From Castellaniella sp049650445 (GTDB lineage: Bacteria > Pseudomonadota > Gammaproteobacteria > Burkholderiales > Burkholderiaceae_B): 64,000 nucleotides of DNA. This document shows, piece by piece, positions 32,805 to 41,334 of this stretch (its first letter is position 1; each line of letters opens with the position of its first letter). The notes beneath the pieces were generated by a model. The model searched no databases and was not told the DNA's origin. It saw only the letters and a program-made list of their open reading frames with translations. The stretch is taken from NCBI RefSeq assembly GCF_049650445.1, contig NZ_JBASAD010000017.1:62001-126000 (forward strand), in the 5' to 3' direction. Both the position numbers and the translations under genes were made by a program.

Positions 32805-32876
32805 CCCGGGGCCGAATGGCCCCGGGCGCGGTCAAAAGCGAAAGCACGACGCCGGCGGCGAAGCCGGACCGGCGTC
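32805..32876 (-). terminator. Two hairpins between livK and livH (possible attenuator)
   Basis: One stem is cccggggcc (32805-32813) / ggccccggg (32818-32826) with loop gaat. The other is gacgccgg (32848-32855) / ccggcgtc (32869-32876). Neither has a T-run, so they may act as a partial terminator or mRNA 3'-end stabiliser for livK rather than a full stop. Confidence 0.55.
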
Positions 32877-32890
32877 AGGTTCCCGGGGGC

Positions 32891-34036
32891 TTATTGGGCT
32901 TCCGGGTAGAGCGTCTTGTAGCCGCCGTTGGCCTGGACTTCGAAGGCCGACATCGGACTGCCGATGCGTTCGCCCTTGTCATCCCAGGTGAAGGGGCCGG
33001 TCAGACCGTTGAAGGGCTGCTTCATGTCATGCAGCCAGGGGATGAGCTTGGCGGTGTCCGTGCTCTTGGTGGCTTCGATGGCGGCAAAGACTGCGCGCAG
33101 GCCGTCCGCATTGGTGAAGGTGTAGATGCTGGGGGGCGGCGCACCGAAGGCCTTGGTGTAGTCAGCCAGGAACTGCTTGGCTTCCGGGTAGGGGAGATTT
33201 TCCGGCGCCGGCACGTTGACGATCACAGCGCCCGCGGCGGCATTGCCGGCGATCTTGGCGAAGTTTTCGTTCTGGTTGGCATCGCCGCCCACGAACACGG
33301 TCTCCATGCCGAGCTGCTTCATCTGGGCACGGATCAGGCCGCCGTCGGTGTAGTAGCCGGAGAAGAACAGCACGTCCGGGTTCTTGGACTTCAGCTTGGT
33401 CAGCACGGCGCTGTAGTCCTGGGTGCCGGCGTTGATGAAGTCCTCGCCCACGAGGTTGCCACCCACTTTCTTGAGGGCTTCGGTCGTGGCCTTGGCCAGC
33501 CCGGTCGCGTAGCTGGAGTGGTCGCTCAGCACGGCGATGCGCTTGTATTGCTTGACCTTGACGAAGTAGTTGGCGACGAATTCGGCTTCGTCGCTGTTGG
33601 GCGGCGCGTTGCGGAAGAAGGTCTTCCAGCCTTTCTGCGTCAGTTCGTCGCTGGTGCCGTCGGAGGTCTGGATGACGTTGGCGGCGGAATAGATCGGGGC
33701 GGCGGCCAGGGCGGCGCCGCTGGTGTAGGTGCCGATCACCGCGATCACGCCGTCGTTCACCAGCTTGCGGCCGCAGATGGCGGCTTGCGAAGCCTTGCCT
33801 TCGTCGTCGCACACGATGACCTGGATCTGGCGGCCCAGCAGGCCGCCGGCGGCGTTCTGCTGCTTGACCAGCAGTTGCACGCCGTTTTCGATGCCCTGGC
33901 CCTCGGCGGCGTATTCGCCGGTGATGGGGGCCTGCACGCCGATCTTGATCGGACCGTCGGCGGCCATCGCCGTCCCGGCGCCGGTCGCCATCAGGATCGC
34001 TGCGGTGAGGGTGGAAAGTTTGGTCAGGCTGCTCAT
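32891..34036 (-). CDS. livK: Branched-chain amino acid ABC transporter, periplasmic binding protein
   Basis: This 381-residue periplasmic type I solute-binding protein has a Sec signal peptide (M-S-S-L-T-K-L-S-T-L-T-A-A-I-L-M-A, cleavage near T-A-M-A/A-D). The mature start I-K-I-G-V-Q-A-P-I-T-G is typical of the Leu/Ile/Val-binding family, as is G-T-Y-T-S-G-A-A-L-A-A-A-P-I. The ATG at 34036 has a good AAGGAG site; the frame is open to 34318 in the leader. The true ligand (leucine, other aliphatic amino acids or amides) cannot be told from sequence. A long structured leader and a predicted promoter lie upstream. Confidence 0.94.
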   Translation of the reverse strand: MSSLTKLSTLTAAILMATGAGTAMAADGPIKIGVQAPITGEYAAEGQGIENGVQLLVKQQNAAGGLLGRQIQVIVCDDEGKASQAAICGRKLVNDGVIAVIGTYTSGAALAAAPIYSAANVIQTSDGTSDELTQKGWKTFFRNAPPNSDEAEFVANYFVKVKQYKRIAVLSDHSSYATGLAKATTEALKKVGGNLVGEDFINAGTQDYSAVLTKLKSKNPDVLFFSGYYTDGGLIRAQMKQLGMETVFVGGDANQNENFAKIAGNAAAGAVIVNVPAPENLPYPEAKQFLADYTKAFGAPPPSIYTFTNADGLRAVFAAIEATKSTDTAKLIPWLHDMKQPFNGLTGPFTWDDKGERIGSPMSAFEVQANGGYKTLYPEAQ

Positions 34037-34105
34037 GTCTGGATTCTCCTTTGTGACGGATCCAATCGCGTGGTAGGTCGGGTAGAGCGCGTGCGATGCA
34101 ATCAA

Positions 34106-34144
34106 CCTCTTTCCGGGGGATACCCTTGTCTCGGAGGAAAGAGG
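34106..34144 (-). promoter_or_regulatory. Hairpin in the livK leader
   Basis: The arms CCTCTTTCC (34106-34114) and GGAAAGAGG (34136-34144) pair perfectly over 9 bp with a 21-base loop, 70-108 bases upstream of the livK start. It could be part of a leader control device, but no known riboswitch was recognised. Confidence 0.45.
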
Positions 34145-34265
34145 ATCGGGGCCTCTCGGGTCCTGCTGCCGGTGGGGCGGCAAGGCCGTGCGAGGAGTTT
34201 GGTTAACCCCGTCAATCGGGTAAACCTTTGCTGGATGCAAAAGGAGCAACCCGAAAGATGGGCGA

Positions 34266-34317
34266 AGTATAACTATCTGAAATCCGCGAGTGCAACCAGG
34301 GAAATCGCTTAGTTGCA
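34266..34317 (-). promoter_or_regulatory. Predicted livK promoter with overlapping GTTGCA inverted pair
   Basis: Read leftward, a -35 TTGCAC (34290-34295) and a -10 TATACT (34266-34271) are 18 bases apart. The -35 lies within CTGGTTGCAC (34290-34299), a 10-base match to the putA operator arm and its left flank. A second, oppositely oriented half-site lies at 34312-34317, with centres 21 bp (two helical turns) apart. Confidence 0.5.
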
Positions 34318-34429
34318 TCCCTCTTGAATCTTCCTGGAATCGCGGATTCTCTCAGTTTCATTCAGTCATTCTGAATCGGCTCAATAATATATTGATAATA
34401 TTTTCCATAAGAACTGGGATAAACCCTGC

Positions 34430-34897
34430 TCAATGCCGGCCGGTGCTGCCGAAGCCGCCTTCACCGCGCTCGGTGACGGTGTCGAAGGCGTCGACCACGT
34501 GCAGGCCAACCTGCACGACCGGCTGGAACAGCAGTTGCGCGATCCGTTCGCCGGGCTGGATGTCGTAGGGGACGTTGCTGTCATTGGTCAGCAGGACCTT
34601 GATTTCCCCGTGATAGTCGGCGTCGATGACACCGATGCCTTGGGCGACGCGGATGCCGTGCTTCAACGACAGGCCCGAGCGCGAGGCCACGATGGCCACC
34701 AGGCCGGGGTCCATCATGTTCAGGGCCAGGCCGGTCGGCACCGGCAGGCGTGCGCCGGGGGCCAGGGTTTGGGGCGCTTCCAGGCAGGCGCGCAGATCCA
34801 GGGCGGCGGAGCCGCCGGTGGCGTAGTCAGGCAAGGGAAGCGCGTCGGTGCCCAGCAGGGGGTTGACGATGCGGGCCTGGATGAGTCGTCGTTGCAT
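34430..34897 (-). CDS. dut: dUTP diphosphatase
   Basis: This 155-residue homotrimeric enzyme hydrolyses dUTP to dUMP. Conserved motifs are A-S-R-S-G-L-S-L-K (71-79), G-V-I-D-A-D-Y-H-G-E-I (89-99), P-G-E-R-I-A-Q-L (115-122) and the C-terminal R-G-E-G-G-F-G-S-T-G (144-153). The Met at 34897 is chosen; the open frame continues far upstream only as a shadow. It lies 122 bp downstream of coaBC on the same strand, a common pairing in Proteobacteria. Confidence 0.97.
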   Translation of the reverse strand: MQRRLIQARIVNPLLGTDALPLPDYATGGSAALDLRACLEAPQTLAPGARLPVPTGLALNMMDPGLVAIVASRSGLSLKHGIRVAQGIGVIDADYHGEIKVLLTNDSNVPYDIQPGERIAQLLFQPVVQVGLHVVDAFDTVTERGEGGFGSTGRH

Positions 34898-35019
34898 GGT
34901 GAGGTGATCCGTGGTGAAAGGGCGGGGCGCGGCCCCGGGAGGGCCGCGTGGTTTGTCGGATGAGGCCGGCGAATGGCGGCGATGCCGGTTGCCTGGCCGG
35001 TTTTCAGCCGTTCGGGTTT

Positions 35020-36213
35020 TCAGCCGGGCAGACGCCCGGCAATCCAGGTGATCAATTGGCGTGCGGCGTGCAGCTTGGGCTGGCGGGCCAGGGGATGGGC
35101 GCCTGCGTCGTCGAAGATCACCAGTGCGGTGTCTTCGGCGTCCATGGCGTCCTGGGCCAGATTGCCGATGATGGCGGGGATGCCCTTGCGTGCGCGCTTG
35201 GCCTGGGCGTGTTCGGCCAGGTGGTCGGTCTCGGCGGCAAAACCCACGCACCAGGGGCCGCCCGGCAGAGCGGCGACTGCGGCCAGAATGTCGGGGTTCT
35301 GGACGAAGTCCAATTGCGGCGGTTGGCCGCCGGGCTGTTTTTTGAGTTTGATCGCCGAAGGGTTGGCGATGCCCCAGTCGGCGACGGCCGCGACGGCGAT
35401 GAACAGGTCGGCCGTGCCGGCGTGCGCCATCACGGCGGCATGCATGTCGGCGGCGCTGCGTACGGCGATGCGCTCGACGCCGTCCGGGCAGGGCAGCGCG
35501 ACGGGGCCGGACACCAGGGTGACTTCGGCACCGGCCTCGGCTGCTGCGCGGGCCAGGGCATAGCCCATGCGGCCGGACGAGCGGTTCGTCAGCACGCGCA
35601 CCGGGTCGATGGTTTCGCTGGTGGGGCCGGCGGTGAGCAGCACTCGGCGGCCCGCCAGCACCTTGGGCTGGAAGAAGGCGATCAGGGCGCGCAGGATCTG
35701 GTCGGGTTCCATCATGCGGCCCGAGCCGGTCTCGCCGCACGCTTGGGGGCCCGCGTCCGGGCCGATCAGCGCGACGCCGTCGGCGCGCAACTGCGCCGCG
35801 TTGCGCTGGGTGGCCGGGTGTGTCCACATTTCGTGATTCATGGCGGGGGCGACCAGCAGCGGCACGGCGCCGCGCGCCACGCACAAGGTGGTCAGCAGAT
35901 CGTCGGCCAGGCCGTGGGCGGTGCGGGCCAGGAAATCGGTACTGGCCGGCGCCACCAGGACCGCGTCGGCGCCGCGCGTCAGATTGATGTGCGCCATGCG
36001 GTTGTCCATGCGTTCGTCCCAGGCGTCCACCCAGACGGGGCGGCCGGACAGGGCTTGCAGGGTGGCCGGCGTGATGAAGCGGGTGGCGGCCTCGGTCATC
36101 ACCACGTCCACCGTGGCGCCCTGGTCTTGCATGCGGCGCAGCAGTTCGGCCGATTTGTAGCAGGCGATGCCGCCCGTCAGCCCCAGGATGATGCGTTTGC
36201 CCGACAGGTCCAT
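35020..36213 (-). CDS. coaBC: Bifunctional phosphopantothenoylcysteine decarboxylase/synthetase
   Basis: This 397-residue enzyme carries out two steps of coenzyme A synthesis. The N-terminal CoaC flavoprotein half has G-L-T-G-G-I-A-C-Y-K, P-A-M-N-H-E-M-W and the active-site A-C-G-E-T-G-S-G-R-M. The CoaB half begins near L-L-T-A-G-P-T-S-E-T-I-D-P-V-R and contains R-S-S-G-R-M-G-Y-A-L-A. An S-A-I-K-L-K-K motif for CTP binding is present. The gap to lspA is 11 bp, so lspA-coaBC-dut probably form part of one operon with ileS and ribF. Confidence 0.96.
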   Translation of the reverse strand: MDLSGKRIILGLTGGIACYKSAELLRRMQDQGATVDVVMTEAATRFITPATLQALSGRPVWVDAWDERMDNRMAHINLTRGADAVLVAPASTDFLARTAHGLADDLLTTLCVARGAVPLLVAPAMNHEMWTHPATQRNAAQLRADGVALIGPDAGPQACGETGSGRMMEPDQILRALIAFFQPKVLAGRRVLLTAGPTSETIDPVRVLTNRSSGRMGYALARAAAEAGAEVTLVSGPVALPCPDGVERIAVRSAADMHAAVMAHAGTADLFIAVAAVADWGIANPSAIKLKKQPGGQPPQLDFVQNPDILAAVAALPGGPWCVGFAAETDHLAEHAQAKRARKGIPAIIGNLAQDAMDAEDTALVIFDDAGAHPLARQPKLHAARQLITWIAGRLPG

Positions 36214-36224
36214 GGGGGCCTCCT

Positions 36225-36806
36225 TCAGGATGGGCGCGCGCGGCGGGCGCGCAGGATTTCGTCCAGGATCAAGAGTGCGGCCCCGCAGGTGATGGCCACG
36301 TCGGCCAGATTGAAGGCCGGAAAATACCAGTCGCGCCAGTAGAACAGCAGGAAGTCCACGACGTGGCCGTGCAGCAGGCGGTCGATGGCATTGCCCAGGG
36401 CACCACCCAGGATGCTGGCCAGGGCCGCGCAGAGCAGGCGATCCGTGGCGTGGGTATAGAGCCAGCGCAGGATCAGGACCGCTGCGACTGCGGCGATGCC
36501 GGTGAACAGCCAGCGCTGAGCGCCGCCGCCATCGGCCAGGAAGCTGAAGGCCGCGCCGGTGTTGTACAGCAGGGTCAGGTCAAAGACGGGCAGCACGGGG
36601 ATGCGCTGCGCGTAGCCCAGCGCGCCCGACACCCAGACCTTGGTCGCCTGGTCCAGCAGCACCAGCACCAGCGCCCAGGCCAGCCAGGCGGCCAACGGCC
36701 GCAGGCGGGATGCGCGCAGCCCGGCTGACGCGTCTGCCGGACTTGCGCCCGGCAGACGGGGGTTCTGGTCCGGCGCCGGATCAGGCATGGGCGCGGGCTT
36801 CGCCAT
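36225..36806 (-). CDS. lspA: Lipoprotein signal peptidase (signal peptidase II)
   Basis: This 193-residue inner-membrane aspartyl protease removes signal peptides from diacylglyceryl-prolipoproteins. It has four hydrophobic helices, and the catalytic aspartates are in G-N-A-I-D-R and F-N-L-A-D-V. The N-terminal ~30 residues are Pro/Ala-rich and longer than in E. coli. Two start codons are possible: 36806 (used here) or ATG 36788, giving a 26- or 8-base overlap with ileS. Neither has a clear ribosome-binding site, so translational coupling to ileS is likely. Confidence 0.94.
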   Translation of the reverse strand: MAKPAPMPDPAPDQNPRLPGASPADASAGLRASRLRPLAAWLAWALVLVLLDQATKVWVSGALGYAQRIPVLPVFDLTLLYNTGAAFSFLADGGGAQRWLFTGIAAVAAVLILRWLYTHATDRLLCAALASILGGALGNAIDRLLHGHVVDFLLFYWRDWYFPAFNLADVAITCGAALLILDEILRARRARPS

Positions 36807-39606
36807 CGCCGTACAGATTGTCTACGCAGCGACCGCACAGTTCCGGGTGTGCCGGATCCCGTCCGACGTCGGCGCGGTGGTGCCAGCAGCGGCCGCACTT
36901 GGCGTGCGTCGTCGCCTGCACCGTGGTGTGCAGGTCGCCGTCGCCCGCCACGGCCTGGGCCGCCGAGGTGATGAAGACGAACTTCAGGTCGTCTTCCAGC
37001 GAGTGCAGCAGAGCCAGGTCTTCGGGTTGGGCCGCCACGGTCACTTCGGCCTGCAGCGAGGCACCGACCTTGCCTTCGGCGCGCACGGTCTCGATGTCCT
37101 TGTTGACCTGATCGCGGATCTCGCGGATGCGCGTCCATTTGGCCAGCAGCGCCTCGTCTCCCTCGGGCAGAGTGGTGAAGGTTTCCAGGAAGATGCTGTC
37201 GCTGTGGCCGATCAGCTTCCAGGCTTCCTCGGCCGTGAACGACAGGAACGGGGCCATCCAGCGCAGCAGCGCGTGGGTGATCTGGTGCAGTGCGGTCTGG
37301 GCGCTGCGGCGCGCCAGGCTTTTGGGGGCCGTGGTATAGAGGCGGTCCTTCAGCACGTCCAGGTAGAAGCCGCCCAGGTCCTCGGAGCAGAACAGTTGCA
37401 GCCTGGCGACCACGGGATGGAATTCATAGACCTGATAGTGGCCGAGGATTTCCTGTTGCAACTGGGCCGTGCGCGCCAGGGCGTAGCGGTCGATCTCCAG
37501 CAGGTCTTCGTAGGCCACGGCGTCCGTCGCCGCGTCGAAATCGCTGGTGTTGGCCAGCAGGAAGCGCAGCGTGTTGCGGATGCGGCGGTAGCCGTCCACC
37601 ACGCGAGCCAGGATCTTGTCGTCGATGCCCAGGTCGCCCGAATAGTCGGTCGAGGCCACCCACAGGCGGATGATCTCGGCGCCCATCTTGCCGCTGACTT
37701 CCTGCGGCGCCACCGTATTGCCCAGCGACTTGCTCATCTTCTTGCCCTGGCCGTCCACGGTGAAGCCGTGGGTGAGCAGCCCGCGATAGGGCGCGCGGCC
37801 GAAGATGGCTGAAGCCAGCAACAAGGAACTGTGGAACCAGCCGCGGTGCTGGTCATGGCCCTCGAGGTACAGGTCGGCCTCGGGGCCGCTGTCGTGGTGC
37901 ATGGCCGGATGCGAGCCGCGCATCACGTGCCAGAAGGTGGAGCCGGAATCGAACCAGACCTCCAGGATGTCGGTGCTCTTGGTGTAGTGCTTCGCGTCCT
38001 CGGCGCCCAGGATGTCCTCGGCCGTCACACGGCTCCAGGCTTCCACGCCGCCCTGTTCGACCATGTCGGCCGCCTGGTCGATGATCTCCATCGTGCGCGG
38101 GTGCAGTTCGCCCGTGTCCACGTGCAGGAAGAACGGGATGGGCACGCCCCAACTGCGCTGGCGCGAGATGCACCAGTCGGGCCGCCCCGCGATCATGTCG
38201 CGCAGGCGGATTTTGCCGTTTTCAGGGTAGAAACTGGTCTGCTCGATGGCTTCGAGCGCGATCTGGCGCAGCGTCTTGGCGGGTTTCTGGGCCGGGTCGG
38301 TGAACACGCCTTCACCCTCGTCCATGCGAACGAACCACTGCGCGGCGGCGCGGTAGATCACCGGCGTCTTGTGGCGCCAGCAGTGCGGGTAGCTGTGAGT
38401 GAGGGTCGTGGTGTCCAGCAGACGGTCTGCAGCCTTCAGGGTGTCGAGGATGACGGGCACCGCCTTCCAGATGTGCTGGCCGCCGAACAGCGGCAGGTCG
38501 TCCGCGTACACGCCCTGGCCCTGCACCGGGTTGAGGATGTCTTCGTACGCCAGGCCGTTGGTCAGGCAGGAATTGAAGTCGTCCAGGCCATAGGCGGGCG
38601 ACGAGTGCACGATACCCGTGCCGTCCTCGGCCGTGGCGTAGTCGGCCAGGTAGACGGGCGAGATGCGGTCGTAGCCCTTGTCCACGTGCGCCAGCGGGTG
38701 CTTGAAGGGCATGTGGTCCAGCTTTTCACCCAGGGTCGTGGCAATGACATGGCCCTGCAGTTTCCAGCGTTCGAGGCACTTGTCGACCAGCGCCGAGGCG
38801 ACGATGAGCAGGCCGCGCTCGGTATCGACCAGACTGTACTCGAGGGCCGGGTTGACGTTGAGCGCCTGGTTGGCGGGGATGGTCCAGGCCGTGGTCGTCC
38901 AGATGACGATGAAGGCCTGCTTGTCGAGCGTGTTCAGGCCGAAGGCGGCAGCAAGCCGGTCAGGCTCGGCGGCGGGGAACATCACGTCCAGCGTCTGGCT
39001 TTTCTTGTCGGCGTATTCGATCTCGAATTCAGCCAGCGACGAGGCGCAGTCGAAGCACCAGTACACGGGCTTGAGGCCACGATAGACGAAACCGCGCTGC
39101 ATCACCTTCTTGAGCGCGCGCAGTTCCAGCGCCTCGTTGGCGTGGTTCATGGTCTTGTAGGGGTGATCCCAGTCGCCCAGCACGCCCAGGCGCTTGAAGT
39201 CCACCATTTGCTGCGCGATCTGTTCGGTGGCGAAGGCGCGGCTCCTGGCCTGCATCTCGTCACGCGGCAGGTTGCGGCCATGCAGCTTTTCGATGGCGTT
39301 CTCGATCGGCAGGCCGTGGCAGTCCCAGCCCGGCACGTACACCGCGTCGAAGCCTTCGAGCTGGCGGCTTTTGACGATCATGTCCTTGAGGATCTTGTTG
39401 ACTGCGTGGCCGATGTGGATCTTGCCGTTGGCGTAGGGCGGGCCATCGTGCAGGATGAACAGCGGCGCACCTTCGCGGGCGTCGCGCAGCCGCTTGTACA
39501 GACCTTTTTCCTCCCACTCCTTGATCCAGCCCGGTTCGCGCTTGGGCAGATCGCCGCGCATGGGGAAGGGGGATTCAGGCAGGTTCAGGGTGTCTCTATA
39601 GTCCAT
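36781..39606 (-). CDS. ileS: Isoleucyl-tRNA synthetase
   Basis: This 941-residue class I synthetase has the HIGH motif H-I-G-H at 64-67 (P-Y-A-N-G-K-I-H-I-G-H) and K-M-S-K-S (G-K-K-M-S-K-S-L-G-N) near residue 600. The editing domain lies between them, and a C-terminal zinc cluster C-G-R-C ... C-G-R-C is present. It is the bacterial short form with zinc motif. The ATG at 39606 overlaps the end of ribF by 11 bases; an upstream start at 39639 has no family support. Confidence 0.98.
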   Translation of the reverse strand: MDYRDTLNLPESPFPMRGDLPKREPGWIKEWEEKGLYKRLRDAREGAPLFILHDGPPYANGKIHIGHAVNKILKDMIVKSRQLEGFDAVYVPGWDCHGLPIENAIEKLHGRNLPRDEMQARSRAFATEQIAQQMVDFKRLGVLGDWDHPYKTMNHANEALELRALKKVMQRGFVYRGLKPVYWCFDCASSLAEFEIEYADKKSQTLDVMFPAAEPDRLAAAFGLNTLDKQAFIVIWTTTAWTIPANQALNVNPALEYSLVDTERGLLIVASALVDKCLERWKLQGHVIATTLGEKLDHMPFKHPLAHVDKGYDRISPVYLADYATAEDGTGIVHSSPAYGLDDFNSCLTNGLAYEDILNPVQGQGVYADDLPLFGGQHIWKAVPVILDTLKAADRLLDTTTLTHSYPHCWRHKTPVIYRAAAQWFVRMDEGEGVFTDPAQKPAKTLRQIALEAIEQTSFYPENGKIRLRDMIAGRPDWCISRQRSWGVPIPFFLHVDTGELHPRTMEIIDQAADMVEQGGVEAWSRVTAEDILGAEDAKHYTKSTDILEVWFDSGSTFWHVMRGSHPAMHHDSGPEADLYLEGHDQHRGWFHSSLLLASAIFGRAPYRGLLTHGFTVDGQGKKMSKSLGNTVAPQEVSGKMGAEIIRLWVASTDYSGDLGIDDKILARVVDGYRRIRNTLRFLLANTSDFDAATDAVAYEDLLEIDRYALARTAQLQQEILGHYQVYEFHPVVARLQLFCSEDLGGFYLDVLKDRLYTTAPKSLARRSAQTALHQITHALLRWMAPFLSFTAEEAWKLIGHSDSIFLETFTTLPEGDEALLAKWTRIREIRDQVNKDIETVRAEGKVGASLQAEVTVAAQPEDLALLHSLEDDLKFVFITSAAQAVAGDGDLHTTVQATTHAKCGRCWHHRADVGRDPAHPELCGRCVDNLYGDGEARAHA

Positions 39607-40561
39607 GGGAGGCAAAATAGTCACGAGCGCCTTGCGCATCCTGGCGGATGGCGGCGGTCAGGGTGGTCAGGTCGGGAAAGGATTCCTCGTCGCGCAGGAA
39701 TTCGAGGAATTCGACGCACACCAGTTTACCGTAGGCGTCCACCCGTCGATCGAGGATGTGCGTCTCCAGCAACAGCGCGCCGTCACGGGTGATCGTAGGG
39801 CGTACGCCCAGGCTGGCGACGCCCGGCAGCGGCTGCGCGTCCAGCCCGTGCACGCGCACCACGTAGATGCCGGAGCGGGCCGCACAGGGTTCGGGCACGC
39901 GCAGGTTCAGGGTCGGAAAACCCAGGTCGCGGCCCAGCTTGCGGCCGTGGATGACGTGCCCGCCGATGCAGTAGGGCGCGCCCAGCAGCTCGCTGCTGCG
40001 TTCCAGATTGCCCACCGCCAGGACGGTGCGCAGCGCGGAACTGGAAATGCGCTGGCCCTGCTCGTCGGCCACGTCGGCCAGGGTCTGCACCTGGTAGCCG
40101 TGTTCGCGCCCCATGCGGCGCAGCAGATCGATGTCGCCGCTGCGCTTGTGGCCGTAGCGGAAGTCTTCGCCGACCAGCAGCCAGCGGGTGTTCAGGCCCT
40201 GGACCAGCAGGTGACGGATGAAGTCCTCGGCGGCCATGTCGGCCAGGTGCTGGTCGAAGCGCTGGATCACGATCTGCCGCATGCCCTGCTCGGCCAGCAG
40301 GGCGACCTTGTCGCGCAGGCTGCTGATCTGCGTGGGGACCAGTTCCGGGCGCTGCCCCTTGTGGGCGAAGAAGGCGCGCGGGTGGGGGGCGAAGGTCATC
40401 ACCGTGGGCACGAGCCCGAGGACGCCGGCCTGTTCCCGGACCTGGGCGAGGATGGCCTGATGGCCCCGGTGCACGCCATCGAAATTGCCGATGGTCACGG
40501 CGCTGGGGGCCGTGGAATCGTGCCGGGGCAGGTGGCGATAGAGGCGAAGTTCGGTATTCAC
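39596..40561 (-). CDS. ribF: Bifunctional riboflavin kinase/FAD synthetase
   Basis: This 321-residue enzyme makes FMN and FAD from riboflavin. The N-terminal adenylyltransferase motif G-N-F-D-G-V-H-R-G-H lies at 25-34, and the C-terminal kinase motif G-R-K-L-G-R-D-L-G-F-P-T-L-N follows near 215-228. It is the first gene of the leftward run ribF-ileS-lspA-coaBC-dut and lies divergent from purN, with about 80 bp between start codons for both promoters. Confidence 0.97.
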   Translation of the reverse strand: MNTELRLYRHLPRHDSTAPSAVTIGNFDGVHRGHQAILAQVREQAGVLGLVPTVMTFAPHPRAFFAHKGQRPELVPTQISSLRDKVALLAEQGMRQIVIQRFDQHLADMAAEDFIRHLLVQGLNTRWLLVGEDFRYGHKRSGDIDLLRRMGREHGYQVQTLADVADEQGQRISSSALRTVLAVGNLERSSELLGAPYCIGGHVIHGRKLGRDLGFPTLNLRVPEPCAARSGIYVVRVHGLDAQPLPGVASLGVRPTITRDGALLLETHILDRRVDAYGKLVCVEFLEFLRDEESFPDLTTLTAAIRQDAQGARDYFASHGL

Positions 40562-40644
40562 AGGCGAGAGTTTACAATTTTACGTTTATGCCCAAAGCGT
40601 TCGCTGGGCGGACCACAGCTTTTAATCCGTTGGAGACCCTGCGC

Positions 40645-41334
40645 ATGCCGCATTCCCCCGACCGGCCGATCCGGGTGGCCATCCTGATTTCGGGTCGCGG
40701 CTCGAACATGCAGGCGCTGGCCGAGACCGTCGCGGCCGAAGGCCTGCCCGTCGATATCTGTACCGTGCTGTCCAACCGTGCCGATGCGGCGGGGCTGGAC
40801 TGGGCGCGTGCGCGCGGCCTGCCTGCCGAAGTCCTGGCGCATCGCGATTTTGCCAGCCGCGAGGCCTTTGACGCCGCCTTGCAGGCGCGGCTGGACGCTC
40901 TGGCGCCCGACTACATTCTGCTGGCCGGCTTCATGCGGGTGCTGGGCGCCGATTTCGTGCATCATTTCGACGGCCGCATCGTCAATATCCATCCTTCGCT
41001 GCTGCCGGCCTTTCCCGGTCTGCATACCCACGAACAGGCCCTGGCCCAGGGCGTGCAATGGCACGGCTGCACCGTCCATTTCGTCACGCCGGTGCTGGAC
41101 CATGGGCCGATCATCGCCCAGGGCGCCATTCCGGTGCAGGTCGATGACACCCCCGACACGCTGGCAGCACGGCTGCTGCCGGTCGAACATCAGGTCTACA
41201 CCCAGACCCTGCGCTGGTTGGCGCAGGGCCGCGTGCGGCTGGGAGCCGACGGTCGGGTCGCGGTCGCGGACGTGCCGCACCGGGCCTGGGCCGGCACGAC
41301 GCTTTTCCAAGAGGAACATCATGAGCAGGAATGA
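40645..41334 (+). CDS. purN: Phosphoribosylglycinamide formyltransferase
   Basis: This 229-residue folate-dependent enzyme carries out the third step of purine synthesis. It has the phosphate loop I-S-G-R-G-S-N-M near residues 15-22. The catalytic residues Asn114, His116 (N-I-H-P-S-L-L-P-A-F) and Asp152 (T-P-V-L-D-H-G-P-I-I-A-Q) are intact. The Met at 40645 has a GGAGA site about 10 bases upstream and fits the family N-terminus better than the open frame from 40588. The stop overlaps the next gene by 14 bp. Confidence 0.97.
   Translation: MPHSPDRPIRVAILISGRGSNMQALAETVAAEGLPVDICTVLSNRADAAGLDWARARGLPAEVLAHRDFASREAFDAALQARLDALAPDYILLAGFMRVLGADFVHHFDGRIVNIHPSLLPAFPGLHTHEQALAQGVQWHGCTVHFVTPVLDHGPIIAQGAIPVQVDDTPDTLAARLLPVEHQVYTQTLRWLAQGRVRLGADGRVAVADVPHRAWAGTTLFQEEHHEQE

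Larger units (their letters stand above)
34037..34429. other. 393-bp region between livK and dut (livK leader and promoter)
   Basis: No gene is visible. It holds the livK ribosome-binding site and a 9-bp inverted repeat (34106-34114/34136-34144). A GGTTAACC palindrome (34201-34208) follows, then the predicted livK promoter (34266-34295) and a GTTGCA inverted pair (34291-34317). The AT-rich stretch 34375-34420 contains an ATTCAG/CTGAAT repeat just before it (34360-34376). Confidence 0.7.

Noticed and set aside
34375..34420. An AT-rich island as a horizontally acquired segment or attachment site
   Set aside because: It is short and fits an ordinary promoter-proximal region before livK. No integrase, tRNA or flanking direct repeat was seen.
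37831..39792. A 653-codon open frame opposite ileS
   Set aside because: Same reason: it mirrors ileS codons and shows compositional bias rather than protein family features.
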